From an uncultured Bacteroidia bacterium (GTDB taxonomy: Bacteria > Bacteroidota > Bacteroidia > Bacteroidales > UBA932): a stretch of DNA of 64,000 bases. The notes beneath the pieces are model-generated. The model was not told the origin of the DNA. It saw nothing but the letters and a program-made list of their open reading frames with translations, and did no database searches. Shown piece after piece: positions 8,864 to 16,912 of this stretch; within the stretch, counting starts at the first letter, position 1, and each line of letters begins with the position of its first letter. Both the position numbers and the translations under genes were made by a program. The stretch spans positions 1 to 64,000 of the forward strand of contig CACZMF010000018.1 of the NCBI GenBank assembly GCA_902782225.1, in the 5' to 3' direction.

Positions 8864-9595
8864 TTACGCAGGAATCAGGCCGTGCGCCTGAAGGAAAGCG
8901 TTGAGCGCGGTGGCCACGAACATGAAGCAGATGAGGGCGGCGACGATGACACCGATGACCTTCACCCTCTTGAACCATGTCTTGCCGTTCCAGCCCACGG
9001 TCTGGAACATGCTCCAGAAGCCGTGCGTCAGATGCAGGAACACGACGCAGAACCAGACCAGGTAGATACAGAGGCTCCACCATGCTCCGAACGTCACGTT
9101 CAGAAGCAGGTAGGGATTGTTTTCGAAATTGCCTATGCCGAACATCTCGGGAAGCTGCATTTTGGCCCAGAAGTGGGACAGGTGGTAGAACAGGAATCCG
9201 AGCACCAGCAGACCGAGCACCAGCATGTTACGTGCGGACCAGGAGTCCGTGGCGGCCTTGCTGGCCACCTCATAGCGTTTCACTCCCCCGCGGGCCCTGA
9301 CATTCTGGACGGAAAGCCAGATGCCGTAGCCGATATGCACCAGGAAACCGAGCGCAAGCACGGGCACCATGATGGAAATCACGGGAGTGGACATGAAATC
9401 GCAGCCGAGTTTGAAGAGGCCGTCACCCTTGGTGAAAAGGTCGGCATCCGCGGCAGCTACGCCATATTTGCCGGTGAAAGAATCAATTACAGAGAAGAAG
9501 TTGATGGTGGCGTGGAGAAGGAGGAAGACAACTAAAAACGCACCGCTCACCGCCTGGATGAACTTCTTGCCGATGGATGAATTGAAAATAAACAT
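8864..9595 (-). CDS. frdC: succinate dehydrogenase/fumarate reductase cytochrome b558 subunit
   Basis: This is a 243-residue inner-membrane protein with five transmembrane helices and His residues in hydrophobic contexts (LLLHATINFF, GFLVHIGYGIW, FYHLSHFW, FLHLTHGFW) typical of the di-haem b558 subunit of Bacteroidota quinol:fumarate reductase. It would anchor FrdA/FrdB and pass electrons between menaquinone and fumarate or succinate. An upstream ATG at 9640 would add 15 residues, but the promoter -7 box (9618-9625) lies inside that extension, so I start at MFIFNSSIGKKF. The expected frdA and frdB do not follow; the next gene is a GH20. Confidence 0.92.
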   Translation of the reverse strand: MFIFNSSIGKKFIQAVSGAFLVVFLLLHATINFFSVIDSFTGKYGVAAADADLFTKGDGLFKLGCDFMSTPVISIMVPVLALGFLVHIGYGIWLSVQNVRARGGVKRYEVASKAATDSWSARNMLVLGLLVLGFLFYHLSHFWAKMQLPEMFGIGNFENNPYLLLNVTFGAWWSLCIYLVWFCVVFLHLTHGFWSMFQTVGWNGKTWFKRVKVIGVIVAALICFMFVATALNAFLQAHGLIPA

Positions 9596-9617
9596 AGGTT
9601 TCTTTAAAAATCGTCTG

Positions 9618-9648
9618 CAAATATAACCCGAATCTTGCAAGAATCCAA
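9618..9648 (-). promoter_or_regulatory. promoter of the cytochrome b subunit gene
   Basis: TATATTTG (9625-9618, minus strand) is preceded by 19 nt and a partial -33 box, TTGG (9648-9645). Transcription should start near 9612, giving a leader of about 17 nt. The -33 box lies at the 3' end boundary of the preceding MG2-like gene. Confidence 0.75.
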
Positions 9649-11178
9649 TTATCTCACAAAGGTTTTTCGGAAATACACGGCCCTGCCGCCCTCGGCCATA
9701 CCTTCGGCGGAAACGGTATAGCGCACGCCCGGCTGCAGGTTTTCAAGCGGCACGGACAGCGAGCCCCCGGAGGGCAGGTCCAGCAGCGGATGCCAGTACA
9801 GGGTCTCGGACCCGCGGTGCTCCTGCGGCAGCGAGCAGCCGTCGAAAGAATAGATGCGCACGTTGTCGTCGAACTGCAGCCCGGGCATGTTGCCCTTGAA
9901 CGTGACAAGGTTCACCACTCCGTCGAAAAGCTTGTCTCCCAGGCAGTAGCGGTACTGATAGGCATCGATGCTGCGCACTATCGCAGGGTCGTAGTTCATG
10001 ATCAGCCGCTGGTCCGGCACGGGCACCCCGTCCACCATCACCACGGCCTCGCCCCACCTCGGTGTATCGTCCGCCACGCTGGTCTTCATGAGCACGTATA
10101 TCCGGGGCACGCCGCCGCGCCGCCGCATCTTCACGAAAGGAGTGATCTCCACGAACACCTCCTCCATGGTCGGGAAACGGGTGTAGTCGTCCAGCACGTA
10201 GGACACGCACTCGTGCGTGAGGAAGAAATGATCCCGCCGCATCGGGATCGACACGGCAAGCGTGTCGGACGAGAGGCCGGCTAGCATCGCGGAGCCCCGG
10301 CGCACCAGATCTCCGGCCTGGGTGCGGCATACACGAAGCTTGGGAAGCCCCGCCACCTGCGGCCCTGCGAAGGGGTTCTGAAGTTCAAGATGGCACTGTG
10401 CCCCCTCCGGAAGCCCCTGCAGCTGGCACACCATGTCGCAGCTGCCGAAAACATTCTCGGTCTCGAAGCGGAAATCCCCGTCTTCGGAGAGCCCGGCCAC
10501 GTAGCAGTCGGTCTGCGAACCGGGCACGGAAAGCAGTGCGGTCACGCTTTCATCGAGCTCCCCGGAGCCGACGGGCCGGGCGTGCAGGGTCTCACCCCAG
10601 GCCGCGGGACTGGGAGCACCCGGCACGAAACCGGCAATGGAAGAGCGCGAGGCAGGTTCCAGCGAATCGTCCCTGTACACGGACAAGCTCAGCGACACCG
10701 CCTCGCCGGAGAGATTATCCACCTTGATGCCGTCTGGGGCCGCTTCCGCGGAAAGTCCGTAGCCCGCCTGGGCTGATACAGCGCCCCGCTCCACAGAGTC
10801 CACGACCTCAACGCCGTCCGCCACCCTGTCGGTCGAAAGAGTGTTATAGACCGACACTAAAGGGCCTTCGGCAGCAGCGTCGCCCGCTTTTTGCGGGTCC
10901 GTGTAGGCCACGAGGCGGTAGTTGCCGGTGGGTATGGTCAGGGGAAGCCGCAACGACCCGCCGCCGCGCCCGCCCCGGATATCTATTCTCGTGCGGGCGG
11001 CCACTCCGTCCGTAGAAATCAGCTCCAGATAAGCCACGGCCGGCCCTTCGGCGCAGAACACCGAGCACCAGATCCTGTCGCCGGCCACATAGCTTCCCTT
11101 GTCGGTGGACACATAGGCCTGCGCCCCCGCATGCAGGGCGGAAAGGGCCAGCAACAGTATGAGCGTCAATCGTTTCAT
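9649..11178 (-). CDS. MG2-like (alpha-2-macroglobulin-type) exported protein
   Basis: This 509-residue protein has a signal peptide (ending HAGAQA). An N-terminal MG2-type macroglobulin domain (about 22-115) shows the motif YVSTDKGSYVAGDRIWCSVF and the typical LRLPLTIPTGNYRLVAYTD. The rest is beta-rich and unassigned, with an Arg-rich MRRRGG segment around residue 350. Proteins of this kind often accompany TonB receptor/DUF4249 pairs in Bacteroidota, as here. No thioester motif is present, so it is not a protease-trapping macroglobulin. Its ATG overlaps the ancestral stop of the DUF4249 frame as ATGA, a sign of translational coupling. Confidence 0.7.
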   Translation of the reverse strand: MKRLTLILLLALSALHAGAQAYVSTDKGSYVAGDRIWCSVFCAEGPAVAYLELISTDGVAARTRIDIRGGRGGGSLRLPLTIPTGNYRLVAYTDPQKAGDAAAEGPLVSVYNTLSTDRVADGVEVVDSVERGAVSAQAGYGLSAEAAPDGIKVDNLSGEAVSLSLSVYRDDSLEPASRSSIAGFVPGAPSPAAWGETLHARPVGSGELDESVTALLSVPGSQTDCYVAGLSEDGDFRFETENVFGSCDMVCQLQGLPEGAQCHLELQNPFAGPQVAGLPKLRVCRTQAGDLVRRGSAMLAGLSSDTLAVSIPMRRDHFFLTHECVSYVLDDYTRFPTMEEVFVEITPFVKMRRRGGVPRIYVLMKTSVADDTPRWGEAVVMVDGVPVPDQRLIMNYDPAIVRSIDAYQYRYCLGDKLFDGVVNLVTFKGNMPGLQFDDNVRIYSFDGCSLPQEHRGSETLYWHPLLDLPSGGSLSVPLENLQPGVRYTVSAEGMAEGGRAVYFRKTFVR

Positions 11179-11243
11179 GGCTTATAGTCTTTTCTCCACC
11201 ACTCCGGCTCCGTGGTGGTGCCGCCGAGCTGAGTGCAGTCCGT
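11175..11243 (-). pseudogene. orphaned 3' tail of the DUF4249 gene
   Basis: These 22 sense codons and a stop are in frame with, and directly after, the premature TGA. They encode TDCTQLGGTTTEPEWWRKDY followed by Lys-Pro. The Cys-Asp-Cys-like/GGTTT/Trp pattern is what ends intact family members. The terminal TGA (11177-11175) overlaps the next ATG (11178-11176), matching the tight spacing seen throughout the operon. Confidence 0.75.
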
Positions 11244-12353
11244 TCAGCGCTTGGGGCCCCATTCCACGCCGGTCAGCGAAGGCTCCTCGCCCCGCACCGG
11301 TGCGCTTCCCATCCTGAACTCCTGATCGAAATCGTAGTTGCCGTCTTCATCCGGAGCCGGGAAAAACAGCAGCACATCGGGATCGTAGGGCCTGGTGTAG
11401 AAGGTGTTGGGCACATAGATGCGTTTTGACACGCGGCAGGCCACGTCCACGTAGCCAAGGGCCGTCTGCGTCCCGTCCGAGGTGCAGACCACGTTGCCGC
11501 GCATCTCGCTGGGAGTGGGCGAAAACAGCGAGCCGGTTTCATTGGACAGGGCATTCATATGCCGGTGCCAGGCAAGCGCTTCTGAAGAAAGGCCCTGCAC
11601 GGTGAGCAGGATAGAGTACAGGGTGGAAATGCGTATGTCGGTGGACTGCATCGTCATGAAGCACACATCCGACAAACGGTTGTCCGACTGCCCCTCGGCG
11701 CTGCCCAGGAAGGGCTCGATGGAGTTTCTGGTGGTCCAGCAGGTGTAGTTGATTTCCGACGGATCGGGCTCCCTGTAGATCTTCGACGGGTTCTGCCTGT
11801 CGGCTTCCGGAAGGCCAGGGACGAACATGAATGCAGGGATGTAGTCCGCGTGGTACTCCCAGGTCTCAGTGTAGTCCCAGCGGAAGTTCCAGAGCGAGTC
11901 GGCGCCGTCCAGGCTGAGGAAGAGCCCCACGCCGTCGTCGGTGCCGGCGTAGCGGAGGTCCGTGATCACCGGGGTCTGTTTCACTCCCGTCCATGGGGTT
12001 TCGTATTCCCGGCCGTCGTCCAGCTCGATGCGGAGCCGGTATTTTCCGGATGCCGGAGCCTTGGACGTGTCGAACACATAGGCCCCGCGGTACTGATAAA
12101 CGCCTTTCCAGCTGCTTCCGGAGTCGTTTTCAATGGTCAGTTTGCCGGTAGGATACTCCTTTCGCATCTCACTGGGGAAGGCGGAAAGGGGATAGACGTA
12201 ACCCAGCGTGATCCGTGTGGGTTCGCCGATAAGGATGTCGCCAGAGACCACTATGTTGTCGAACGACTCGCTCTCGATGTCCGCCCGGAAGGGGTAGATG
12301 CATCCGGACAGAAGCAGCAGCGCGGCAGACAATATGAATGCGGTCTTTCTCAT
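11244..12353 (-). CDS. DUF4249 lipoprotein, C-terminus cut by an in-frame stop
   Basis: This 369-residue lipoprotein (LLLLSGCIYPF, Cys18) begins with an Ig-like segment (DNIVVSGDILIGEPTRI) diagnostic of DUF4249, a family that pairs with TonB receptors in Bacteroidota. The start lies 1 nt after the receptor stop codon. The frame ends at TGA 11246-11244, but the same frame continues for 22 more sense codons to a TGA at 11177-11175. That tail contains DCTQLGGTTTEPEWW, the normal DUF4249 C-terminal signature. The protein therefore lacks its usual tail unless the stop is read through or is a sequencing error. Confidence 0.82.
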   Translation of the reverse strand: MRKTAFILSAALLLLSGCIYPFRADIESESFDNIVVSGDILIGEPTRITLGYVYPLSAFPSEMRKEYPTGKLTIENDSGSSWKGVYQYRGAYVFDTSKAPASGKYRLRIELDDGREYETPWTGVKQTPVITDLRYAGTDDGVGLFLSLDGADSLWNFRWDYTETWEYHADYIPAFMFVPGLPEADRQNPSKIYREPDPSEINYTCWTTRNSIEPFLGSAEGQSDNRLSDVCFMTMQSTDIRISTLYSILLTVQGLSSEALAWHRHMNALSNETGSLFSPTPSEMRGNVVCTSDGTQTALGYVDVACRVSKRIYVPNTFYTRPYDPDVLLFFPAPDEDGNYDFDQEFRMGSAPVRGEEPSLTGVEWGPKR

Positions 12354-12354
12354 C

Positions 12355-15300
12355 TCAGAACTTCAGGTTTAGACTCAGGTAGGGCACCTGGGTGGCGAAC
12401 ACGGACAACATGTAACCCTTCACGCCTATGCCTCCTGCGGTGTTGTAGAACACGGAGTAGGCGTTGCGGCGGCCCGTCACGTTGTAGCAGCCTATGGTGG
12501 CGGACATGTGCGTGAAGGCCTTCAGGTAGTGCCCGGGCTCGATATTGAACGCCAGGTCGAGGCGGAAGTAGTCGGGAATGCGGTAGGCGTTGCGCCCGGA
12601 ATACATCAGGCGGAGCGCATTGCCGTAGAAGTACTGCCCCACAGGCACCGTGACCGGCCGCCCGGTGGAGTAGTCGAGGTTGAAGGAAATGGAGTAGCGG
12701 TGGGTGAACTTGTAGTTGCCCACCAGCTTGATGTCGTGCGGCTTGTCGTAGGGAGCGTTGTACCAGTTGCCGCCGTTGATGGTGTCGGGCCCCCGGTCGC
12801 CCATTTCCTGCAGGAAGGCGCGGGACCAGGTGTAGGACACCCACCCCGTCAGGCGGCCGGAGAGCTTGCGCAGCATCAGCTCCACGCCGTATGACTTGCC
12901 CCTGGTGCGCACCAGGTCGTCGGCGAGGCGCTCGTTCATCGAGAGCACGGCTCCTGACTTGTAGTCCAGATAGTTGTCCATTCGTTTGTAGTAGCCCTCC
13001 AGCGAGATGTCCAGCTCGTTTCCGAACACGGTCCAGTAGATGCCGGACGCGGCCTGCCAGCCCTTCTGGGGCAGGATGTCGGCCCCGGATAGGCGCCAGG
13101 TGTCCATCGGCGAAATGGCGGAAGTGTTGGAAATCAGGTGGATATACTGGTTCATGGTGTTCACGCCGGCCTTCACGGAGAGGTTGGCCAGGGGGGACCA
13201 TTTGCCGCTGACCCGAAGTTCCGGGCCGCCGTAGAATTTCGCGGGGGCGAAGGCGAGGAAGGACGAGAGGCGCAGTCCGTAGTCCAGCGAGAACTGGCTG
13301 TCCTGCGGCTGCCACTGGTCGCCGGCATAGACAGCGGGCTCAAGCGCCATCTCCGGGGCGAGCGAGCGCGGCACGACGAGGGCGTCTTTTATGGGAGAGA
13401 GCTTGCCCGGATTGAGGGCGTAGAACACCGCGTCGCCGCCCCAGCTGAGGGTGTGGCTGCCCAGGCGCTGCCGCACCCCGGCCCGCAGGAAGCCCTGGCG
13501 TATGTCGGTGGAGAGCGACCAGGCGCCGGTCACGTCGGTGTCGTAGCCCCTGTCGAGCACATTGGAGTACTGGTCATAACCGGTGCTGACTTCCAGGGAG
13601 CCGTCACCGCCGAGCTTGTGGCGCCACTTCAGGGCCACGTCGAGATTGGAGTAGCGGAAGGTGGTGTCGCCCCTGAACGAAAACTTGTCGCGGGACCAGT
13701 AGCCGGTGAGTTTCAATGAGTTGCGCTCGTCGAAGCGGTGGGTGACGCCGAGATTGACGTCGCTGAACGAGGCTTTGCCGCCGGCATAGCCGCTGCCCTG
13801 CGGAAGCATGCGCAGCAGCCAGTCGGAGTAGGTGGTGCGGCCGCCGAGCACGAAGGTGGTCTTGTCCTTGACTATCGGCCCCTCGATGGAGGCGTGGCTG
13901 GTCAGTATCCCCAGGCCCAGGGAGCCGTGGATGCGGTCGGGGCTGCCGTCGCGGGTGGTGATGTCGAGCACGGAGGAGATGCGGCCGCCGTAGCGCACCG
14001 GGATGGAGCTCTTGTAGAGTTCGACCTCGTCGAGCACGTCGTTGTTGAAGGCGGAGAAGATGCCGAATAGGTGGCTGGGGTTATAGATCGTGCCGCCGTT
14101 GAGCAGGATGAGGTTCTGGTCGGAGGAGCCGCCGCGCACGTTGAAGCCGCCCGACGCCTCGCCCACCGACTTCACGCCGGGCAGGGTCAGCACCGCCTTC
14201 AAGACGTCGCCCTCGCCGAACGCAGAGGGTATGTGGCTGACTATGTTGGAGTTGATGGTCTCCAGACCCATTCCGGCCCTGCGGTGCTCCGCCATGGAAT
14301 TGGCTGTCACGTAGGCGCTCTTCAAGGCCGTGACCTTCTCGCGCATCACGATGTCGAGCCCGCCTTCGCCGCGCACGATGACGTGGATGTCCATGTCTTC
14401 CTTGGTGGTCTCCCTGAAGCTCAGAAGGTTCTCGCCCAGGGGGAGCTTGAGGGAATAACGGCCGTCGGGGTCGGTGAAGCAGTAGATGCGGCCGCTGCGG
14501 TCGGACACGAGCACGCTGGGGAGAGTCTCACCGGTAGCCACGTCGCGGACGGTGCCGGACACGGTCACAGGGCCTCCGGAGCCCGCCGTGCGGCCGATTT
14601 CATAGGTCTTGTTGCGGTAGTTCGCGATGAGGTTTTCCTGCTCTATGGCTTCGAGCACAGCCCTTCGGCTCGCGGAGATTTCGCCGGTGGAGAACCAGTC
14701 GGCGGGAAGTTCAGCCCTGGCTCCGGGCACTTTGAGGACTGGGGCCTGAATGCCCGTGCGCGGGGCCAGCGGGGCCTCGGCGCCGGAGAAGGGGTCCGCA
14801 ACCGGCTGCAGGCGGGAAATCCTGCGCCGGCCTGGGTGGATCTTCTTGAATGTGCCGCGGCGGATGGCGTAGTAGCGGTCGCTGAGGTAGAAGTATGCGA
14901 TGATTTTCTCCCTGTAGTTGGGATCGTCATAGCCTATGCCGTGCTCGCCGTTGTGGTTGCCGGGCTCGCGGGCGAACATCTTGACCCGCTGGTAGTAAAC
15001 GGTCTCGCGCTGGTCCTGCAGCACCTGGAAGTAGCCCTCCGGAGCCTCCGGGATGCCGCAGGCGCGGAGGTTGACGTAGCGAATGCCGCCGATTTCGAAC
15101 CACGGGGCGAGTTCGCGGGGCACGACGACCGGGGCGGCGAACCGGCTTTCCCGGGCCAGGAGCTCACCGGTGTGGGCGTTGACATTGAGCATCGCCCCTT
15201 CGAGGACGTCGCCGTTGAAAAAGACCGTTCCGGGCTGGAAATCAGGGCTGTACCAGTAGTAGTGGCCGTTGAATGGAAAGTTGTAATCGGCCATAACCCG

Positions 15301-15375
15301 CCCCCTGTAGAGCGGACTCTGGGCGGAGCACACGACCCCCGCAAGCATCAGCAGGCCAATGATTAACCTTCTCAT
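12355..15375 (-). CDS. TonB-dependent outer-membrane receptor with extra N-terminal domain
   Basis: The protein has 1006 residues: a signal peptide (1-18), an unusual region of about 240 residues, a carboxypeptidase-like regulatory domain (about 270-345, TVSGTVRDVATGETLPSV), a plug (about 365-475, FNVRGGSSDQNLILLNGGTI) and a 22-strand-type barrel (480-1006, ending in LNLKF). It should import a ligand using TonB energy together with the DUF4249 lipoprotein 1 nt downstream. The extra N-terminal part (LYRGRVMADYNFPFNG, VLEGAMLNVNAHTGELLAR) resembles small stand-alone exported proteins of Bacteroidota and appears fused here. The ligand is unknown. Confidence 0.88.
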   Translation of the reverse strand: MRRLIIGLLMLAGVVCSAQSPLYRGRVMADYNFPFNGHYYWYSPDFQPGTVFFNGDVLEGAMLNVNAHTGELLARESRFAAPVVVPRELAPWFEIGGIRYVNLRACGIPEAPEGYFQVLQDQRETVYYQRVKMFAREPGNHNGEHGIGYDDPNYREKIIAYFYLSDRYYAIRRGTFKKIHPGRRRISRLQPVADPFSGAEAPLAPRTGIQAPVLKVPGARAELPADWFSTGEISASRRAVLEAIEQENLIANYRNKTYEIGRTAGSGGPVTVSGTVRDVATGETLPSVLVSDRSGRIYCFTDPDGRYSLKLPLGENLLSFRETTKEDMDIHVIVRGEGGLDIVMREKVTALKSAYVTANSMAEHRRAGMGLETINSNIVSHIPSAFGEGDVLKAVLTLPGVKSVGEASGGFNVRGGSSDQNLILLNGGTIYNPSHLFGIFSAFNNDVLDEVELYKSSIPVRYGGRISSVLDITTRDGSPDRIHGSLGLGILTSHASIEGPIVKDKTTFVLGGRTTYSDWLLRMLPQGSGYAGGKASFSDVNLGVTHRFDERNSLKLTGYWSRDKFSFRGDTTFRYSNLDVALKWRHKLGGDGSLEVSTGYDQYSNVLDRGYDTDVTGAWSLSTDIRQGFLRAGVRQRLGSHTLSWGGDAVFYALNPGKLSPIKDALVVPRSLAPEMALEPAVYAGDQWQPQDSQFSLDYGLRLSSFLAFAPAKFYGGPELRVSGKWSPLANLSVKAGVNTMNQYIHLISNTSAISPMDTWRLSGADILPQKGWQAASGIYWTVFGNELDISLEGYYKRMDNYLDYKSGAVLSMNERLADDLVRTRGKSYGVELMLRKLSGRLTGWVSYTWSRAFLQEMGDRGPDTINGGNWYNAPYDKPHDIKLVGNYKFTHRYSISFNLDYSTGRPVTVPVGQYFYGNALRLMYSGRNAYRIPDYFRLDLAFNIEPGHYLKAFTHMSATIGCYNVTGRRNAYSVFYNTAGGIGVKGYMLSVFATQVPYLSLNLKF

Positions 15376-15383
15376 ATACCGTA

Positions 15384-15391
15384 CAAATATA
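15384..15391 (-). promoter_or_regulatory. -7 element of the TonB receptor operon
   Basis: TATATTTG lies 8 nt before the receptor ATG on the minus strand, so the mRNA should be leaderless or nearly so. No TTTG -33 is present at the right distance. It shares the intergenic region with the divergent pyrH promoter. Confidence 0.65.
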
Positions 15392-15411
15392 ATACTTTAT
15401 ATGATGCCGTG

Positions 15412-15443
15412 TTTGCATTTTTGATATTTTTCCGATATTTTTG
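15412..15443 (+). promoter_or_regulatory. pyrH-frr promoter
   Basis: TTTG (15412-15415), a 20-nt spacer and TATTTTTG (15436-15443) form a full Bacteroidota promoter. The leader before the pyrH ATG at 15470 should be about 20 nt. Confidence 0.82.
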
Positions 15444-15469
15444 TTTCTTGCATTGAATTCAAACCACAG

Positions 15470-16174
15470 ATGTATAAAAGAGTCTTACTGAAACTTAGCG
15501 GCGAAAGCCTGGGAGGCCCCGAAGGTAAGGGCCTCGACCCTGAAAGCCTCAACAAATTCGCAGCCGAAATCGTAGAGGCCGTACGCGCCGGCCACCAGGT
15601 GGCCATAGTCAACGGCGGCGGCAACATCTTCCGCGGCCTGCAGGGCGTGGGCAAAGGATTCGACCGGGTGACCGGCGACCGCATGGGCATGCTTGCCACC
15701 ATCATCAACTCCCTCGCCCTCGCCGGCGCCATCAGGAGCCAGGGAATCGACGCCGAGGTGTTCACGGCCACTCCCACCGAGCCCTACGCCCGCTACTACA
15801 CCCGCGACAACGCCATACGCGTGCTCGAAGAGGGCGGCGTGGCGCTCATAGCGGGCGGCACCGGCAACCCCTTCTTCACCACCGACTCCGGCGCAGCCCT
15901 CAGGGCCCTCGAGCTCGGAGCCGACGCCCTGCTGAAGGGCACCAGGGTGGACGGGGTCTACACGGCCGACCCGGAGAAGGATCCCACCGCCGTGCGCTAT
16001 GAGGAACTCACCTTCTCCAAAGCCCTCGCCGACCATCTGAAGGTCATGGACCAGACGGCATACTCCCTCTGCGAGCAGGGCCCCGTGCCCATCGTGGTGT
16101 TCGACGTCACGCGCCCCGGCAATCTGGCACGCCTGTTGAAAGGAGAGCCCATCGGCACTATAGTACACGCATAA
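15470..16174 (+). CDS. pyrH: UMP kinase
   Basis: This 234-residue cytoplasmic enzyme of the amino-acid kinase family converts UMP and ATP to UDP and ADP in pyrimidine synthesis. The start MYKRVLLKLSGESLGG and the motifs IVNGGGNIFRG, DRMGMLATIINSLAL, GGTGNPFFTTDS and KGTRVDGVYTADP are diagnostic of bacterial PyrH. Length is normal. It lies 13 nt upstream of frr, the usual pairing in bacteria, and is transcribed from the promoter at 15412-15443. Confidence 0.98.
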   Translation: MYKRVLLKLSGESLGGPEGKGLDPESLNKFAAEIVEAVRAGHQVAIVNGGGNIFRGLQGVGKGFDRVTGDRMGMLATIINSLALAGAIRSQGIDAEVFTATPTEPYARYYTRDNAIRVLEEGGVALIAGGTGNPFFTTDSGAALRALELGADALLKGTRVDGVYTADPEKDPTAVRYEELTFSKALADHLKVMDQTAYSLCEQGPVPIVVFDVTRPGNLARLLKGEPIGTIVHA

Positions 16175-16187
16175 AAATTCACGCAAT

Positions 16188-16757
16188 ATGTTGACAGAAA
16201 GAGCAAAAGACATCATTAACGGCGCCGAAGGCAAAATGCAGGACGCCATCACCTTCCTTGAGGAAGACCTCAAGACCTACCGTGTGGGCAAGGCCAACCC
16301 GAACATCTTCAACGGGCTTATGGTCGACTACTACGGCTCGGCCACTCCCGTCCACCAGGTGGCCTCCATTTCCGCCCCGGACGCCAAGACCCTGGCTATC
16401 CAGCCCTGGGAGAAGAATATGATTCCGAAGATCGAGAAGGCCATCATGGACGCCAACCTCGGCTTCACTCCCCAGAACAACGGAGAGATCATCCGCTGCG
16501 TCGTGCCCGCCCTGACCGAGGAGCGCCGCAAGGAGCTGATCAAGAAGGCGAAAGCCTCCGGCGAGCAGACCAAGGTGGTGGTGCGCAACGCCCGCCGCGA
16601 CGCCATCGACATCCTGAAGAAGGCCCAGAAGAACGAGGGTCTTTCGGAAGACACCGAAAAGGAAGCCGAAGAGGAAGTCCAGAAGTTGACCGACAAGAAG
16701 GTCAAGCTCGTGGACGAAATCGTCGCCGCGAAAGAAAAGGAAATAATGACGGTGTAG
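16188..16757 (+). CDS. frr: ribosome recycling factor
   Basis: This 189-residue tRNA-mimic protein acts with EF-G to split post-termination ribosomes. The conserved blocks are present: LKTYRVGKANPNIF with the family Arg-x-Gly-Lys-Ala pattern, KTLAIQPWEKNMIPKIEKAI, and the helical VVVRNARRDAIDILKK. Length is standard. It is the second gene of the pyrH operon. Downstream lies a repeat-bearing intergenic region rather than an obvious T-rich terminator. Confidence 0.98.
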   Translation: MLTERAKDIINGAEGKMQDAITFLEEDLKTYRVGKANPNIFNGLMVDYYGSATPVHQVASISAPDAKTLAIQPWEKNMIPKIEKAIMDANLGFTPQNNGEIIRCVVPALTEERRKELIKKAKASGEQTKVVVRNARRDAIDILKKAQKNEGLSEDTEKEAEEEVQKLTDKKVKLVDEIVAAKEKEIMTV

Positions 16758-16760
16758 CAT

Positions 16761-16790
16761 CCTGTCATTCTGAGCATAGCGAAGAATCTT
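16761..16790 (+). repeat. REP-like dispersed repeat
   Basis: The stretch reading CCTGTCATTCTGAGC, a few variable bases and GCGAAGAATCTT matches a short intergenic repeat I recognise from many bacterial genomes. It sits directly after frr. Copy number elsewhere in this genome cannot be seen here. Confidence 0.5.
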
Positions 16791-16800
16791 AACGGCCACG

Positions 16801-16893
16801 GTTCGGCCACGAAAACGGCTGAAATCGTGGCCGAGATGTTCAGAATTGGTGGTTCGGCCACGAAAATGGGCGAAATCGTGGCCAAGCCACCAA
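16801..16893. repeat. two tandem imperfect hairpins
   Basis: Two units each contain GGCCACGA, a short spacer rich in A, and TCGTGGCC (16805-16832 and 16856-16883). The second unit is extended by an outer pair TTGGTGG/CCACCAA (16846-16852 and 16887-16893). There is no T-tract, so neither is a normal intrinsic terminator. The pair lies between frr and the convergent TonB-C gene, at the edge of the AT-rich island. Confidence 0.75.
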
Positions 16894-16912
16894 CCGATGG
16901 TCGTAATACGGA

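Noticed and set aside
11244-11246. TGA as a sense codon (changed genetic code) in the DUF4249 gene
   Set aside because: TGA serves as the true stop at other genes here, for example the flippase (1030-1032), and no other gene has an internal TGA, so a changed code is not supported.
14071-15366. Open frame of 431 codons on the plus strand
   Set aside because: Antisense to the TonB receptor; low-complexity translation typical of a shadow frame.
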